Below are positions 45,343 to 56,889 of a stretch of DNA of 64,000 nucleotides, in pieces. How positions within the stretch are numbered: the stretch's first letter is position 1; the number at the start of each line of letters is the position of its first letter. Position numbers and translations under genes: made by a program. The notes below the pieces were generated by a model that saw nothing but the letters and a program-made list of their open reading frames with translations, did no database searches and was not told the DNA's origin. Source of the stretch: Suillus spraguei (Eukaryota; Basidiomycota; Agaricomycetes; Boletales; Suillaceae); assembly GCA_016800925.1 (NCBI GenBank), contig JABCPU010000144.1:90986-154985 (forward strand). Reading direction: 5' to 3'.

Positions 45343-46806
45343 ATGGGCTCAACGCTCAGCCATACATCATTCGAATGGGCCGTCGCGACTGGTATTGTAG
45401 GGGCTGCAGCATACAGCTACTACACATACTCCAACTCCACCATTCAACACCCAACCATTGACAAGAAAGGTACAGAGAGCAACAGCAACAAAAAAAGGAA
45501 GAAGAAACAACCACCGAAAAATGCCGGCGTCTCAAAGCCGTCTGAGAAGCCCGTCAACACTACCACCTCCATCACCGCCACTAGTATCAGTATCAGTACT
45601 AGTACTAGCACCACCACCGCCACCGCCGCCACCGCAACATCTGCGCATGGTAATCCTGTGCCTGAACCTACTGTCGTTCCATTTCCGCATATTATTCCCG
45701 GTGAATTTGACGCCGTTCTCTCGAGCTCGGATGACCAGGGTGCACGAGCGCAAACGAACAAGGGAACGAAGACAAAGAAGAAGACGAAGACGAAAAAGAA
45801 GCAGCAGAAGAAGGGAACGATGGAGACGGGGACGGCTCTTGATGATACGCCTGAGCGACCGTCAGCGCAGTCAGGCGGTGATGTTCCCAGAACATACATT
45901 GACATGCCTAGCAAAGTGTCTTCTCTAAAAGAGGAAGAACAGCTGCGCACATCTCCAATACGGTCTTCTTCTCCGTCATTTGACACTGATTCCTCGTGGA
46001 TGCGGATAGACAGCCGTCAGTCAGCACGAGGCCCTAAGACCGCTACTGGATCAGACAATCAAATACTTGCGATAACAACGGATATGACGAGCAGTGACGT
46101 GGGTCCATCAACCGGTGACTCTCTAATCGCCGAACGAATGGATGAGGATAGAGATGGCGATGGTGCAGGCATCCCAGATAAGCGTCGAACGTTGGCGGAA
46201 AGGATGTTGCCTAAACCTAGGAAGACGGTCGTCGATGAGTAAGTCAAATGTTTCTTTGGGTTCGTTTGCTGATTGGTCTACTTGGGTGATGTTATTCGTA
46301 AAGCATGCTTGAGCGCTCAGATTACGGTTTAGCGCGAGTGATGCGGGTGCAACCTCGGGCCGATGAAGCACCGCCACCAGGATTTTCTTGGAAAGATTAC
46401 GAAGATGTGGATGATAATAGCGGTACGGCAGATGGTGAGGGCGATGGTGAATGGGACATTGTCAAGGGCAAGGGTCGCTCAAGTAATTTGTTCCTATGTT
46501 TTGTCTTTCTCATGATGTTAACTGCTGGCCACAGAAGTATCACAACCCTCGGCCACGCCTTCGCAAGTTGTACAGCAAGTTCCACAGGCGCCAACGAAGA
46601 AGCAGCGACAAAATGCGAAAAGAAATCAGATGTTGAAGGATGCTAAAGCTGACGCCGAGGCTGAGCGACTGGCAAAACTGGCCGAGCGTAAGCGTGCTTT
46701 GGAGCGTGAACAGATCATCGATCAATCACGCCGTGGAGGGGGTAAGCAAACTAGCGGTGGTATGCAAGCTACTGTAGATAACCATGGGAAGCTAGTATGG
46801 GACTAG
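45343..46806 (+). CDS. Conserved fungal protein with N-terminal anchor and lysine-rich regions
   Basis: Three exons are separated by introns at 46239-46303 and 46483-46534 (GT...AG); the joins read VVDDMLERSDYG and GRSKVSQPSAT. The N-terminus has a hydrophobic segment (FEWAVATGIVGAAAYSYYTY, about residues 9-28) that may anchor it in a membrane. A Lys-rich stretch (KGTKTKKKTKTKKKQQKK) and Ser/Thr-rich spacers follow. After TLAERMLPKPRKT comes an acidic patch with GFSWKDYEDVDD. The C-terminal charged helix (KKQRQNAKRNQMLKDAKADA) ends in GKLVWD, with the stop at 46804. The C-terminal pattern looks conserved, but I do not recognise the family. Confidence 0.7.
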
Positions 46807-47154
46807 GATGATTGTACTCTGCTAGTTTCGAATACTATAGGCCACCACATGATCTGTGCTAGAGAGACATTTACTGACATGTTTAGGATAGGCTTAGTAG
46901 ACTCGTGGTATTACTAGAATACAAATCTCGTAATTGTGTCGTGAAAGATGCTCAGAAAAAACGAGGCTGGTGGGGTATGCGATCGCCAAATTAAAGCGAA
47001 AAAGTCATGTCCGGCACACCGGGAATGGAATCTGCGGAAGGTATTTTTCATACAAGGTTGACGCGTGGTGTGGAGTGTGAGCAGAATGAATAGAACTGAA
47101 TGCCACCAATGATGATCAGAATTAACCTATGAGCCGACGAAATGCCGGAAGAGT
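46807..47154. other. Intergenic between convergent genes
   Basis: No further feature was recognised. Confidence 0.6.
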
Positions 47155-48612
47155 CTATCGCTCTACAGGACCTTGCCTTCGGTCTCTGTTATCCCCCCCT
47201 TCCCGCCCTACGGAAGGATCACCATAACGTCTCGATGACGATATATGGTGTGTCCCTGGCGACATTGACGGGCCTTCCATCGTAATACTTGCTGAGCCGG
47301 ACATCGCAGCATGTTCCATCGTCTGAGGATGCCGCATAGAAGATCCACTGGGCCTTTCCAACTTTTTACCAGGCGCAGACGTTCGCCCAGGATTCTGAAC
47401 GTCTGCGCGTGGAAGTTTTTTGGCTGGGAATCAGCATTGTAAGGAGATGTGATGGACGCTAGGGAAAGCGGGGATTGCCTGACAATAGTGGGGGATTTGG
47501 CGTCTGAGGGATGGCGGAGATGAGACGGACCCGCGCTTTGCGAAACTGATTGGGTGTTTGAGGATGAAATGGAAGGTCCGTGACCAATTCCGGAGCCCGC
47601 GATATGAGGTGAGGAAGAGCCGGCGTAAGATTGTGATTTTGCCGGGTCTTGAGTGAAAGAAGATGACGGGGGAACATACAATGTATGTCCCGCGGACGAA
47701 TGGGTTGAATGGTACGAGGTTACGTTGTCTGATGACGACGCCCCTGAAATATCAGCAGGGATTGAATACATGGGCACGTTGGCAGGGCCGGTTGGTGGGG
47801 GGAAAATGCGCGCGACCACGGATTCAAGATGATCAAGTCTGGCCTTGAGTTCGTCGTATTCGGCCTTGCTCCTGGTCTTGAAGTCTTCATACTCGGTGCG
47901 ACTGACGTATTTGTCCCTGAATATTTATATGAGGGTGAGACATTGTGAGCAGGAAATATATTGCTTACACAGGCTCTAAAGTTCGCCATTGACATTTTGA
48001 CTGTTCACCGCGCCTGGTACATGGTCCACAGGGCTGAGCTCTGTAAAAGCGAAGTCAAGACAGTGCGGCGGCATGGTGACATTACAACGGCCGACCTGTC
48101 ACATTTAATCTTACGCCTTTTGCACTCTGTAAAGATCGCGTGACGTGGATAAAAAGAGTAACATAAACAAGGGCACAAAGATTGGTATCGATAACGATGA
48201 GCGACGGATTTGTAAAGGAAATAAATAGTAACTTACCATTACAGCTGAGAGCTTGTCGTCGCCTTTTCTTTTTAGCAGGACCTTGTTGCTCTATCTCACC
48301 TTCTGGCTCAGAATCCATCATTTCTGAACGACCATATAGGGAATGCTGTGAGGGAGGTTGTTGAATTTCTGATGAGCCAGAAGGACCTGAATAAGGGCTT
48401 TGAAGTGGATAAGTGTATGCAGAAGGGTCTGCAGGAGGCAAATGTTGAGCCATGCCGGAAGGTGGAAGATAGGGGTGGAGTTGACGAATAGAAGGCAAAG
48501 AAGGTTGCTGGTATGGTGCGATAGGACGAGTTTGAGGTGAGTTTGAAGTTGCCATTAAACGTGGAGGGGGGGGATGATTTCTGCCTTGGTCAGGCTGCCT
48601 ACTGTTGTCCAT
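47155..48612 (-). CDS. Zn2Cys6 transcription factor
   Basis: This is a fungal binuclear zinc cluster regulator. After a Pro-rich arm starting MDNSRQPDQGRNH, the basic patch AKKKRRRQALSC leads into the cluster. The cluster is split by introns: ECKRRKIKCDR (about 48085-48115), then AQPCGPCTRRGEQSKCQW (about 47995-48050). The Cys pattern is CX2CX6C...CX2CX6C. A coiled coil follows (RTEYEDFKTRSKAEYDELKARLDHLESVVARI, about 47800-47900), the usual dimerisation element. A Ser/Pro-rich tail comes next. Near 47430 an A6 run separates two frames; the tail most probably ends at 47155 in the frame GPVER. No fungal-specific middle domain is seen, so the protein is short for the class. Confidence 0.8.
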
Positions 48613-48935
48613 AGGACAGAATCAGCAAAGGGTAGGACGGAGAAATCAAGATCGACAGGGCATTTAATACGAACCGGAAAGAAGAGGAGGATGATTTTAA
48701 AGGTGTGACTAAATTGAAGCAAGGTGGCTGTTCGGTTATATAAGGATTAGTGTTTCAGCAAAAGGAGAGAAATTTCGGATAAGTGACAGAAGCTAGTCCG
48801 GGCCTTGCGCCAATCGATCGGTGTGGTACGGAAGGAAGGTTACGTTTGCCCCTTGATCAAGCTACTACCTGAGCCTCAGGTTCGCGACTACATAACAAAC
48901 TTCAACAAACTTTGGGGTTAGCTATGGTCTCGGTA

Positions 48936-48957
48936 TAAAATAAAATAAAATAAAATA
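48936..48957. repeat. (TAAAA)n microsatellite
   Basis: Four tandem TAAAA units upstream of the zinc cluster gene. Confidence 0.8.
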
Positions 48958-51900
48958 AGACTTAGAAAACATTTACCTTGACTTAGATAACAAAAAAAGT
49001 AGGTACGAATTCAGTTCCGGTGATTTGCTAATGACAGTGTGGAATTAAGCTTTAGATGCATTTTGATTTCGGCTCTTTCCGGTTCTTTCCACATGTCCGC
49101 CTATGTCCGCTTAGTACTATCTTTTCTACCACCTCTTTCATGTCCGTACACCCGTCTTTACCGGAAAAAGACACTCAGCCGGATCATACGTACTATCGAC
49201 TGCGCGTCTATCCATTATCGCGGCTCCCCTCAGGTGCATCATACATGAGGTTCAACACCATTTTGCGCCCATACCGTGTATATTTGGTAACAATCGCTCC
49301 TCTCTATAATATCCGAATGACGCCCACACTTATACACATCGCCTTCCTCTATATCGTAAGTTGGAGACCATCGATACCGCAACCTATTGTTCCTAGTATC
49401 CTTTTCCCTCGGATTTCAACAAAAAATTTCATGTTTTCAATTTCGTAGCTGAATAGCGTACTTGCTAATGGCTATTTACAGTTGACGTGCGGCCATTCTC
49501 ATGGTAACTGCATATGTTGGCATCATCAAAATTTTTCTCTTCTCTCTGTCCTGCTGGTACAGAAAGTCTCCTGCCACAGTGGTATTATTACTTCTCACTT
49601 TCCGCGAAAGCCTATCAATTTCAGAGGAAGCCACAGGAAGCCACCCCCGTCAACTTTACGCCGTTAACTCCAGAGCGAGCGCCTCTTCCGTAATCTCCGT
49701 CATCATACTCCCGACGCTAGAAAAATTCTGTCATTTTCACTATATCAACGGAGAAACTTTTCTGCGGGTGTCGTGGGGCAACCTTCCCCACAATCGTGTG
49801 TTAACGACATAAATACCAAGTTAACGCCGCTTTTGCCTGAGCAAAGTGACTGCAGATCGTTCGTCCCTATTGACATCATATTGTTGACAGCATGTGTACA
49901 CCTTCGCTTATGGAGATACTCCATCCACCTTTTCTATTCGCTCCTTAGCCTAGATCAATTATTCAAAGTGATGCATGTGCCTTAACGCCGCGAATATAGC
50001 CATCCACTTTCCTTGTAAAACTGCACGTTTTCCACAGCCTCTCGTATTAAAGTGGTTGAGTCTGTGCCAATTCGATGACTCAGTGTTGATTCCAATCTCA
50101 CCTCGTGTAAAACGCGCAGAAACAGCATGGCCCATCAACAGAACTCGGAGAGTTGCTTCACTACTTTATCTCCTTCACGACCAGCGCAGCTGATTTGCAT
50201 TCAACTTAACTCTCCGATCGGCCCGGATGTATTCAATTGTTCATGCAGTATAGTAAGTTACTATACGGTGATAAACCGTGTACGCACGTTCATCATACCA
50301 TATCGTCAATCTCACCACCTTCCGCGCTTGACCCAACTGGGATCACCTATGAAACACAAAGTTCAAGTTCTCACATCATTCATAGGTAACAGCAGCACCC
50401 TGATCAAAATGAAAATGGCATTATCACCTAATCGCAGCAAGCAAGCTATCGACGCCACTCCTCGCGTCGTCATTTAGATAAAGTAAATGTCATTAAGACA
50501 TATGATGCCTCCAAGCATGCGTAAAGAGTTGTCCAGTCATGGTCTCTGTCACCGGCGATCAGGCGCCGCGGACTGCCTTCATCACAGTTCATCCTCCAAC
50601 CACCCCATGTCCGCAACATGAGTCCATTTGTTCAAATCGCGAACCACCGTCCCTGCAAAAAAAAGTTATACATCATGAACAAAACATGATGGGTCTATGC
50701 GGCATTCAAATAACCGGACACCCAGGCGAAAAATAGAGTTAAGATTTGTATCACCGACCCTGCCAGTTGATGGTGCCCCCGTTAATCGAAGTCTGAGCTA
50801 GAATGCCATTACAGTCACTGATCGGTTATTGAAAGGATAGAAAGCGACGTTACTGCCCGACCCTCGGACTGATGCAATCATCCCAAATCAGAGGTACGCC
50901 ATTCCGCGGCAGCCACGTAGGCTTCGCGGCGTTCTTCAACTTGCTCATAACGCCACAGCCAGGGTGGGCATGAACCCACTCTGCCGCCCCAAGCAACGAA
51001 ATCTTGGCATGTCAAGTTCCCCTCTGCGGAGTCAGCCACCATTCGCTTTCTTATTCTGATAAAAATATTTCGGGCCAACCCACATTAAATGAATGTTCAG
51101 GGAAGCTGAGAAAGTTGCTTCCCGGTTCGTTTCTGTTACCGATAATAAGACGACCTTAGATAAGCCTTTTTGAGATAGGCGTTCACCATGAAGTCATGCC
51201 CCGAGAATATCCGAGCAATAGAGCCCCATTTGTAACGTCTAAATCAATGGTGACAGCAGAATCATCCCCGCAGGTGGGGAAATAATATGTTTCCATTTCC
51301 GCTCTGCAAGTTGCATGAAGTGTAACCGCAAGGTTTGGTGCAACAGAGCGCGACGGTGATGTCGGTCGACTTCAAACTTGGGATATTGATTAAATAATTA
51401 TACTCGTAAGCACGTCGAAAAAAGCTGCGGGAATAGCCCGCCATGTGAGGACCTTCAAGTGGGCGATCCGTACTTGATCCGGAAAGTGCGCACCAAGGGG
51501 TGCGTGGAATCCTGTGGAATTCCAGAGAGTTTTTGATATTACTGAAGACGGAATAGGAATAGGGCGTGCTGCCGTGTAGGTGATAGAGAAATATTTCTCC
51601 GACCAGGAGGCGCACCCACAGGCGTAGTTAGTCCTTCTCGATCAATCAGATAGCCTAGTGTGTGAATTGGCTCGACATCGCCCATCGCCCTGGACGGAAC
51701 TCCCCAAAGAGCTGGTACTTCTGGACTACTTGGTATAGTAAAGTGAGTGAGTGGGTTGCCGATGCTGCATAATGTCCTCTAGACCCGTTATCACCATACA
51801 AAAAAACGGAACTCACTTATCGCAAGAGAGGACGAATTAATCAATCTCTTCAAGGTCCAAGCCACCTTTGGCAGCCAAGATTCTAGTGGGTATATGGAGA

Positions 51901-52009
51901 ACCCAAACGGGTACCTGGTTATCGTCAGGACCAGCTGATAAGTTAAATAAAGCCCCGGATCCAGACTTAAAAATGCAGTTCGTGCGCCACGATCTACTCG
52001 TGAAGATGA

Positions 52010-52438
52010 TTACGAGTTTTTCGCAGAAGAATCAAAGGCGTTTGAGCGGTAGTGATGCTTGAAGGCGTACACAACCCATTCGGGCACATCCAGGCTGTTC
52101 TGAAAAAAGGAAAGGCTTTCGAATGACAAGGTGACAGAATGTCTGATCACTTGATCATGGCCAAAAAAGCGCACGCAGTACCTTACCATTTCTGCATAAT
52201 TAAGACGGAACAATTGTCTTCCGTGCATATGATCTGACTGCGGGAGACTGGCATTGCCGTCAGCCGGACTACAAATTGCATACCAGTAGTAGTCAGCAAC
52301 AATATGATGCGCGCTAATATTATAGATACTCAACACAGTTTTATTGCCGTAGCAGGAACTAGATGACGGAGGCGAACTTGTCATTGTACCCAGCGTCCGG
52401 TACCCAATCCGAGTGCCATGGTAAAGCAAACCCTGCAT
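52010..52438 (-). CDS. Possible small hypothetical protein
   Basis: A minus-strand frame begins MQGLLYHGTRIG (or MTSSPPSSSS, 18 codons later) and ends SSAKNS at 52010. Inside it, about 52100-52186 has a good intron shape: GTAAGG donor, pyrimidine-rich TTTTTTCAG acceptor, 87 bp. Splicing joins LNYAEM to NSLDVPEW in frame. The predicted protein is about 100-115 residues, with aromatic-rich text (YYWYAIC). No family is recognised, and the neighbourhood gives no hint. Confidence 0.3.
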   Translation of the reverse strand: MQGLLYHGTRIGYRTLGTMTSSPPSSSSCYGNKTVLSIYNISAHHIVADYYWYAICSPADGNASLPQSDHMHGRQLFRLNYAEMVRYCVRFFGHDQVIRHSVTLSFESLSFFQNSLDVPEWVVYAFKHHYRSNAFDSSAKNS

Positions 52439-53798
52439 GCCGCGGGGTCGCGTGGCAGGACAAGAGAAACAATCCCTCAGATCCTACTATGATACAAGTA
52501 AATATACAACTCACAAAACACCACCCACAATCGAACAGGGATATTAAGCCTTCCCAGTAATCACAACGTGGTGGCTCCGTAATAGCTACTCACTTTGGAC
52601 AGTTCTTGGACACGACGAAAGCGTGCGCAACGTTTTGTCTTCTTGCGAGTGGGATCCGAATAAAGGATCAACGTTTCGGAATTGCATCCATAATAAGCAC
52701 TGGAACAAAGGTCGGAGTAATAGAAGCTGGAAGTCCTTGCTGGGCATCAGATCGAGTGGGATCTAGTAACAGTCAGACTGTGATGAAGAAGTAGGAAGCC
52801 AAATATCCGAGACACGACGGTTTCCACTAGCATGAAGTGAGCCCCACAGACGAAGCCTCACGCGTGTAGTCTCAACCACGCGAAGGCCAATGGACAGGGT
52901 GTTGTCACCTGTGATATGATCAAACGAAAGTCAGGTCGCAAGATCATGTGAGTTTGTGTGGTGCTCGAACGACACACAGAAGTAACAAAACCACAAGTAC
53001 GAGAGGGTCTCCATTGCAATCCATCATGATGCACGATCAACTTGAATTCTTCAAACATAGTGTCGTGTGGTATATGTAACAAAAAGTAAATTTGCGAAGC
53101 GGTATGTGCCAGGCGCTGATTGACCGTTCAATCAGTAACAATAAACAAGTGATAAACGGCATGCCCAGCTCCTGCATCCAATCCTTCTTCTCGACAGTAA
53201 AAAATAACGAAGCGGTACGTCCATCATCCAAACTGTAAGACGCAAACTTCAACATCGAGGTGACTGTGAAGAAAAATGAATAGCAAATTTGCAATATATA
53301 TTCATCCGGACAGGATGGTCCGTGCGCGGGAACATCAGAGGTATTTAATGGGTGTTCCACCTGCATGCATTTCTATATCGAAAGTCACCTGGCGGGTTGA
53401 TATTTGGGTTTCTCCTTGGTTTCAGAACTATTTTACTGGAGAATCTTGAACCCATACAGCTCAGGGAGAAGGAATCCTTTCACCAAGTTCGTCCTGACAT
53501 TCCAGAGGTCATTGGCGACCCGTATGGGAGGGAAATCTCTACGTGGCGTAGCACTACTAGTAATTATCACACAGATCTTTGTATTAGTATTTATGACGGT
53601 GCAAGCTCCAGACATCTGGACTAATTTCCATGCAAATTGCAGAAGACCTAGAAGTGGTTAGAGGCAATCAGCTGTGCATTAAAGACCGTGACTCTGACCA
53701 AGTTGGTGTAGGTCCCATGATGGATCGAATGTATGTAAGAATATGATACACGAAACATGCATACTACGTACAATGATACTATTACTGGTGCAGGGGTT

Positions 53799-55234
53799 TC
53801 AATGTTCGCTGACGAGCACGGCTGCCATGCCCATTCCTGAGCCAATACACATGCTGGTGACAAACACTCGTTCATTACGTTGTTTTGCAATGTTGAGACC
53901 AGTAGCAATTTGACGTGCTCCCGCTGTGACAAAGATATATCAAGACATAATCGATACGCAAAATGTTACGAGACACGTACTGCATCCGAGTGGGTGTCCG
54001 ATTGCGATCGCACCCCCATTGACATTCACCTTGTCAAACGACAAGCCAACCTTCTGGATACTGTACACAGCCTGCGAGGCGAAAGCTTCATTTATCTCGT
54101 AGAAGTCAACATCGTCCTTGGAGAGTCCCGTTTTCTCCAGAACTTTGGGAATGGCATACGCTGGACCAACACCCATAATACGCGGTGGCACGCCCACAAC
54201 CGCGGAGGTGACGTATTTGCCGACAATGGGAAGACCCAACCGCTTGGCAACGGAACGGCGAGCAAGAACTACAGCTGCTGCACCGTCAGATACCTGCGAG
54301 GCACTTCCTGTATCATGTTTAGATGTTAAAGTCTAGAAGAGTGTCACAAAGAACCCACCAGCGTGTGTCGAACCATTCTTCGTAAATGCGGGCTTAAGTT
54401 TTGACAAACTCTCTGCGGTGACGCCATCACGAATACCATCGTCCATGTCAACGACAATCTCAGAGACCTTTTCAGTCTTCGGATCGGCTATCTTAACCTT
54501 CAGAGGGACAATCTCATCCTTGAACTTTCCGGCTTTTTGAGCAGCGGCAGCTTTCTGGTAAGACTCGGCTGAAAACTTGTCCTGAACCTCGCGAGAAATG
54601 CCGAAGTCAGAGGCAACGTTCTCAGAGGTGATACCCATGGGAATCAAACAGTCCTCTGCTTCTTGGTTGGTGAGGATCTCCTCTGACCAACCATCTGGTA
54701 AAAATCCGGCGCCATATCCAAACGTCATAGATTCAACTCCAGAACCTAAAGGATTCCTTAGTAGTGAATGATGAGATACCGAATCGTTGCTTACCAATAC
54801 CGATGTCAATCTGTCCAGCGATGATTTGGTTTGCAATCTGATTGACAGCTGCAAGACCAGAGGAGCATTGACGATTCAAAGTGCTGATTGGAGTTGTGTT
54901 TGGGATTCCTGCATGAAGGGCGGCCATGCGAGCAGCACTAGCACCACCACCGGGAGGTAGGACGTTTCCAACTGCAATGTCCTCAATAAGGACGGGATTG
55001 ACCTTGGCTCTGATATAGGCGGCTTTCAAAATGCCAGAGAGGATCTCCTCTGGACGAGTATCCTTGAAACCACCTTTCCTGCCCTATGATTAATAGAGTA
55101 AGTCGTACCTCGTGTTTGGGTTTCTATTGTAACAGTGATGATACCTTGGTGAGAGCAGACCGCACAGCGGCTACAATAACGACGTCGTTATCATTCTTAG
55201 CGAGAAGCTTTGCTCTAGCACTTGAAGATGCCAT
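53799..55234 (-). CDS. 3-ketoacyl-CoA thiolase (acetyl-CoA C-acyltransferase)
   Basis: It catalyses the last step of fatty-acid beta-oxidation, cleaving 3-ketoacyl-CoA with CoA. About five exons are separated by short introns. The N-terminal exon reads MASSSARAKLLAKNDND then VVIVAAVRSALTK. Next come GGFKDTRPEEILSG, the catalytic Cys in LNRQCSSGLAAVNQI (about 54880), and SGVESMTFGYGAG. The later exons carry QVSDGAAAVVLARR, EINEAFASQAVY, and the active-site His in NGGAIAIGHPLG (about 54000). Last comes the second Cys in CIGSGMGMAAV (about 53830). It ends VSEH at TGA 53799-53801. The ATG at 55234 is the natural start. Neither a clear PTS2 near the N-terminus nor an SKL-type C-terminus is visible, so peroxisomal targeting is not obvious. 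Confidence 0.9.
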
Positions 55235-55440
55235 TGTGGGGTCGATGTTGCGGAGGAAGCTGGGATAACTTAGTAATATTAATACGCTGTGTGCAAGCAT
55301 GTGTTTAATGGACTCTAGCTTAGTCATCCAGGTCCCGGTTACTCGAAAGTTTTACACGTGTTTCTATTTTGAAGTTCTTGTCCTTCATGATATCGTGTCT
55401 CAATCGTGTCTCAATCTTATTAGAGTCCGTTCGGGAACTC
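55235..55440. other. Thiolase upstream region
   Basis: About 200 bp upstream of the thiolase start; nothing specific recognised. Confidence 0.4.
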
Positions 55441-55659
55441 AGATTTGGCCAACTTCGACTTAACTACAAACAAACCAGAGTCATTAAGTAAGCTCGGAGC
55501 TGGAATACATTGTCACACATGCATCTCAGTCATATGCTATGCATGCTGCATTCATTGTACAGTAACCCTGGCACTATGTTCTCTCAACTTTGGGTCCACC
55601 AGGGCAGTTCCAACAATACAAGTGATGAATTGGATGAGACAGATGTACAAGATGAGAGA

Positions 55660-55684
55660 GATGATGATGATGATGATGATGATG
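55660..55684. repeat. (GAT)n microsatellite
   Basis: Eight tandem GAT units, probably within the copia LTR. Confidence 0.85.
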
Positions 55685-56027
55685 CAGCAATAGGTGAGCT
55701 CAGTAGACTAGTAAGTCACTGTATTATATACCTGCAGCAATAGGTAAGCTGCAGTAGTAGTCAGTACTAAGTAATGAATGTGTAAGTAGCATATGCTCAC
55801 CTCAGTAGACTAGCAAGTCACTGAGGTAGGTAGAGTAAAGAGTGGCTGTAAGTATGTCCATGCTTATCTAATACTACCGGTAATGTCCGAGGTCCATGTA
55901 ACATTTGACTATTCAACACTCCCCTTCAAACAGTGCGTAGTCCTAGCGCAGCAGCAAAATGTTTGGCCTTGACACTAGGCAAAGCTTTGGTAAGGGTGTC
56001 GGCAACCATGTTGTCAGTGGGACAATA

Positions 56028-56314
56028 TCATCAGGAAATTCACACATTCCTTGATGTGCCCTTATGCGGACTTATTTAGCTTAACTCACTTATCTCAAAA
56101 CTTGTTTGCTCTCTCTCACATCATTCACCTGGCATATCTTATATTTTTTGAGTGCGAAATACAATAAAACATGTATATTAATATATCTCAACTTTTTTTT
56201 TCTGAATTCATTCACATTGAAATTTTGGACAAGTAGATTCAATTTCACCAAGGCAGTTAAGTGTAAATAAGTCCCCATAAGGGCACGTCAAGGAATGTGT
56301 GAATTTCCTGATGA
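56028..56314. mobile_element. MITE with long TIRs and TA target duplication
   Basis: A 287-bp AT-rich insertion. Its ends are inverted repeats of about 50 bp (TCATCAGGAAATTCACACAT at the left, its complement at the right, with few mismatches). The flanks are TA (56026-56027 and 56315-56316). Removing it with one TA rejoins the copia RNase H sequence. The TA duplication points to a Tc1/mariner-type transposase acting in trans. Confidence 0.85.
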
Positions 56315-56388
56315 TATGAGTCGGAGAGAACCTTGTTCGACAATAAAACAAATGTAGTGGTAGCGAATGTTGATGTGCTTTGTTCGAG

Positions 56389-56856
56389 TGTTACGAACTG
56401 GGGTGGCGTCACCAGCGACAGTGAGAAGACACAGGCGGTCTGCTGGGAGTTCTTACAATGTCCAGAAAAGGACAAGGTGAAAGTACAAGGAACGCGTTCC
56501 GAGTACGATCAAGGGTTCAGCCTCAAGGACAAGTCCAAGAAGTATCCGTGAGAATAGAGACTAAGGCTAAGGAGTGCTTAGACTTAGAGACGATTCAAGA
56601 CGACTTAGGTTGGAGACCTAAGCGAAGGAGATTCCAGGTAAAACCCAGTAAGATTAAAGTAGCGAATCTACTACAAGTACACTGTGCTTAAATAGGCCAA
56701 TATGTGCGCACAGACCAAGAGACGTGAGAATGTAAGTGCGTATCCAAAGAAGGAAGGCAACTATAGTACAGATGCGTTTGAGCATATGAGTTAGAACATG
56801 TTACGTAATGTACAAGGTAAACAAGAAAATGAATAGGGGCACGTACGATTGTAACA
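56389..56856 (-). repeat. 3' LTR of Ty3 copy 2
   Basis: 468 bp with TGTTAC/GTAACA ends. It has the TATA motif at 56687-56694 (reverse strand) and the self-priming 11-mer at 56650-56660. Confidence 0.94.
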
Positions 56857-56868
56857 TTACCCCCGTAT
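56857..56868 (-). promoter_or_regulatory. Polypurine tract of Ty3 copy 2
   Basis: Element-strand ATACGGGGGTAA directly before the 3' LTR. Confidence 0.7.
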
Positions 56869-56889
56869 TATACTGAAAGTCACCGACTT

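Larger units (their letters stand above)
48613..53798. other. Long gene-poor stretch
   Basis: No gene is recognised with confidence. A short (TAAAA)4 tract lies at 48936-48957. A short two-exon candidate at 52010-52438 is listed separately. Other frames (for example 49056-49448 and 51262-51615) lack domain or splice support. Confidence 0.5.
55441..56388 (-). mobile_element. Ty1/copia remnant (RNase H end and LTR)
   Basis: On the minus strand, the C-terminal RNase H text of Ty1/copia elements is visible. It reads HINIRYHYICFIVEQGSLRL at about 56316-56380, then CPTDNMVADTLTKALP and VKAKHFAAALGLRTV at about 55935-56022. A purine-rich tract (AAGGGGAG) follows, and the LTR begins TGTTGAATAGTC at 55918 reading downward. 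The LTR's far end is not clear. A 287-bp MITE (56028-56314) interrupts the RNase H part. The Ty3 LTR starting at 56389 cuts off the rest. Confidence 0.75.

Noticed and set aside
45444..45986. 180-codon minus-strand frame rich in Val/Phe
   Set aside because: Antisense of the lysine- and threonine-rich gene at 45343-46806. The valine and phenylalanine runs are mirror codons of Thr and Lys.
49056..49448. 130-codon plus-strand ORF
   Set aside because: Composition looks non-coding, and no family is recognised.
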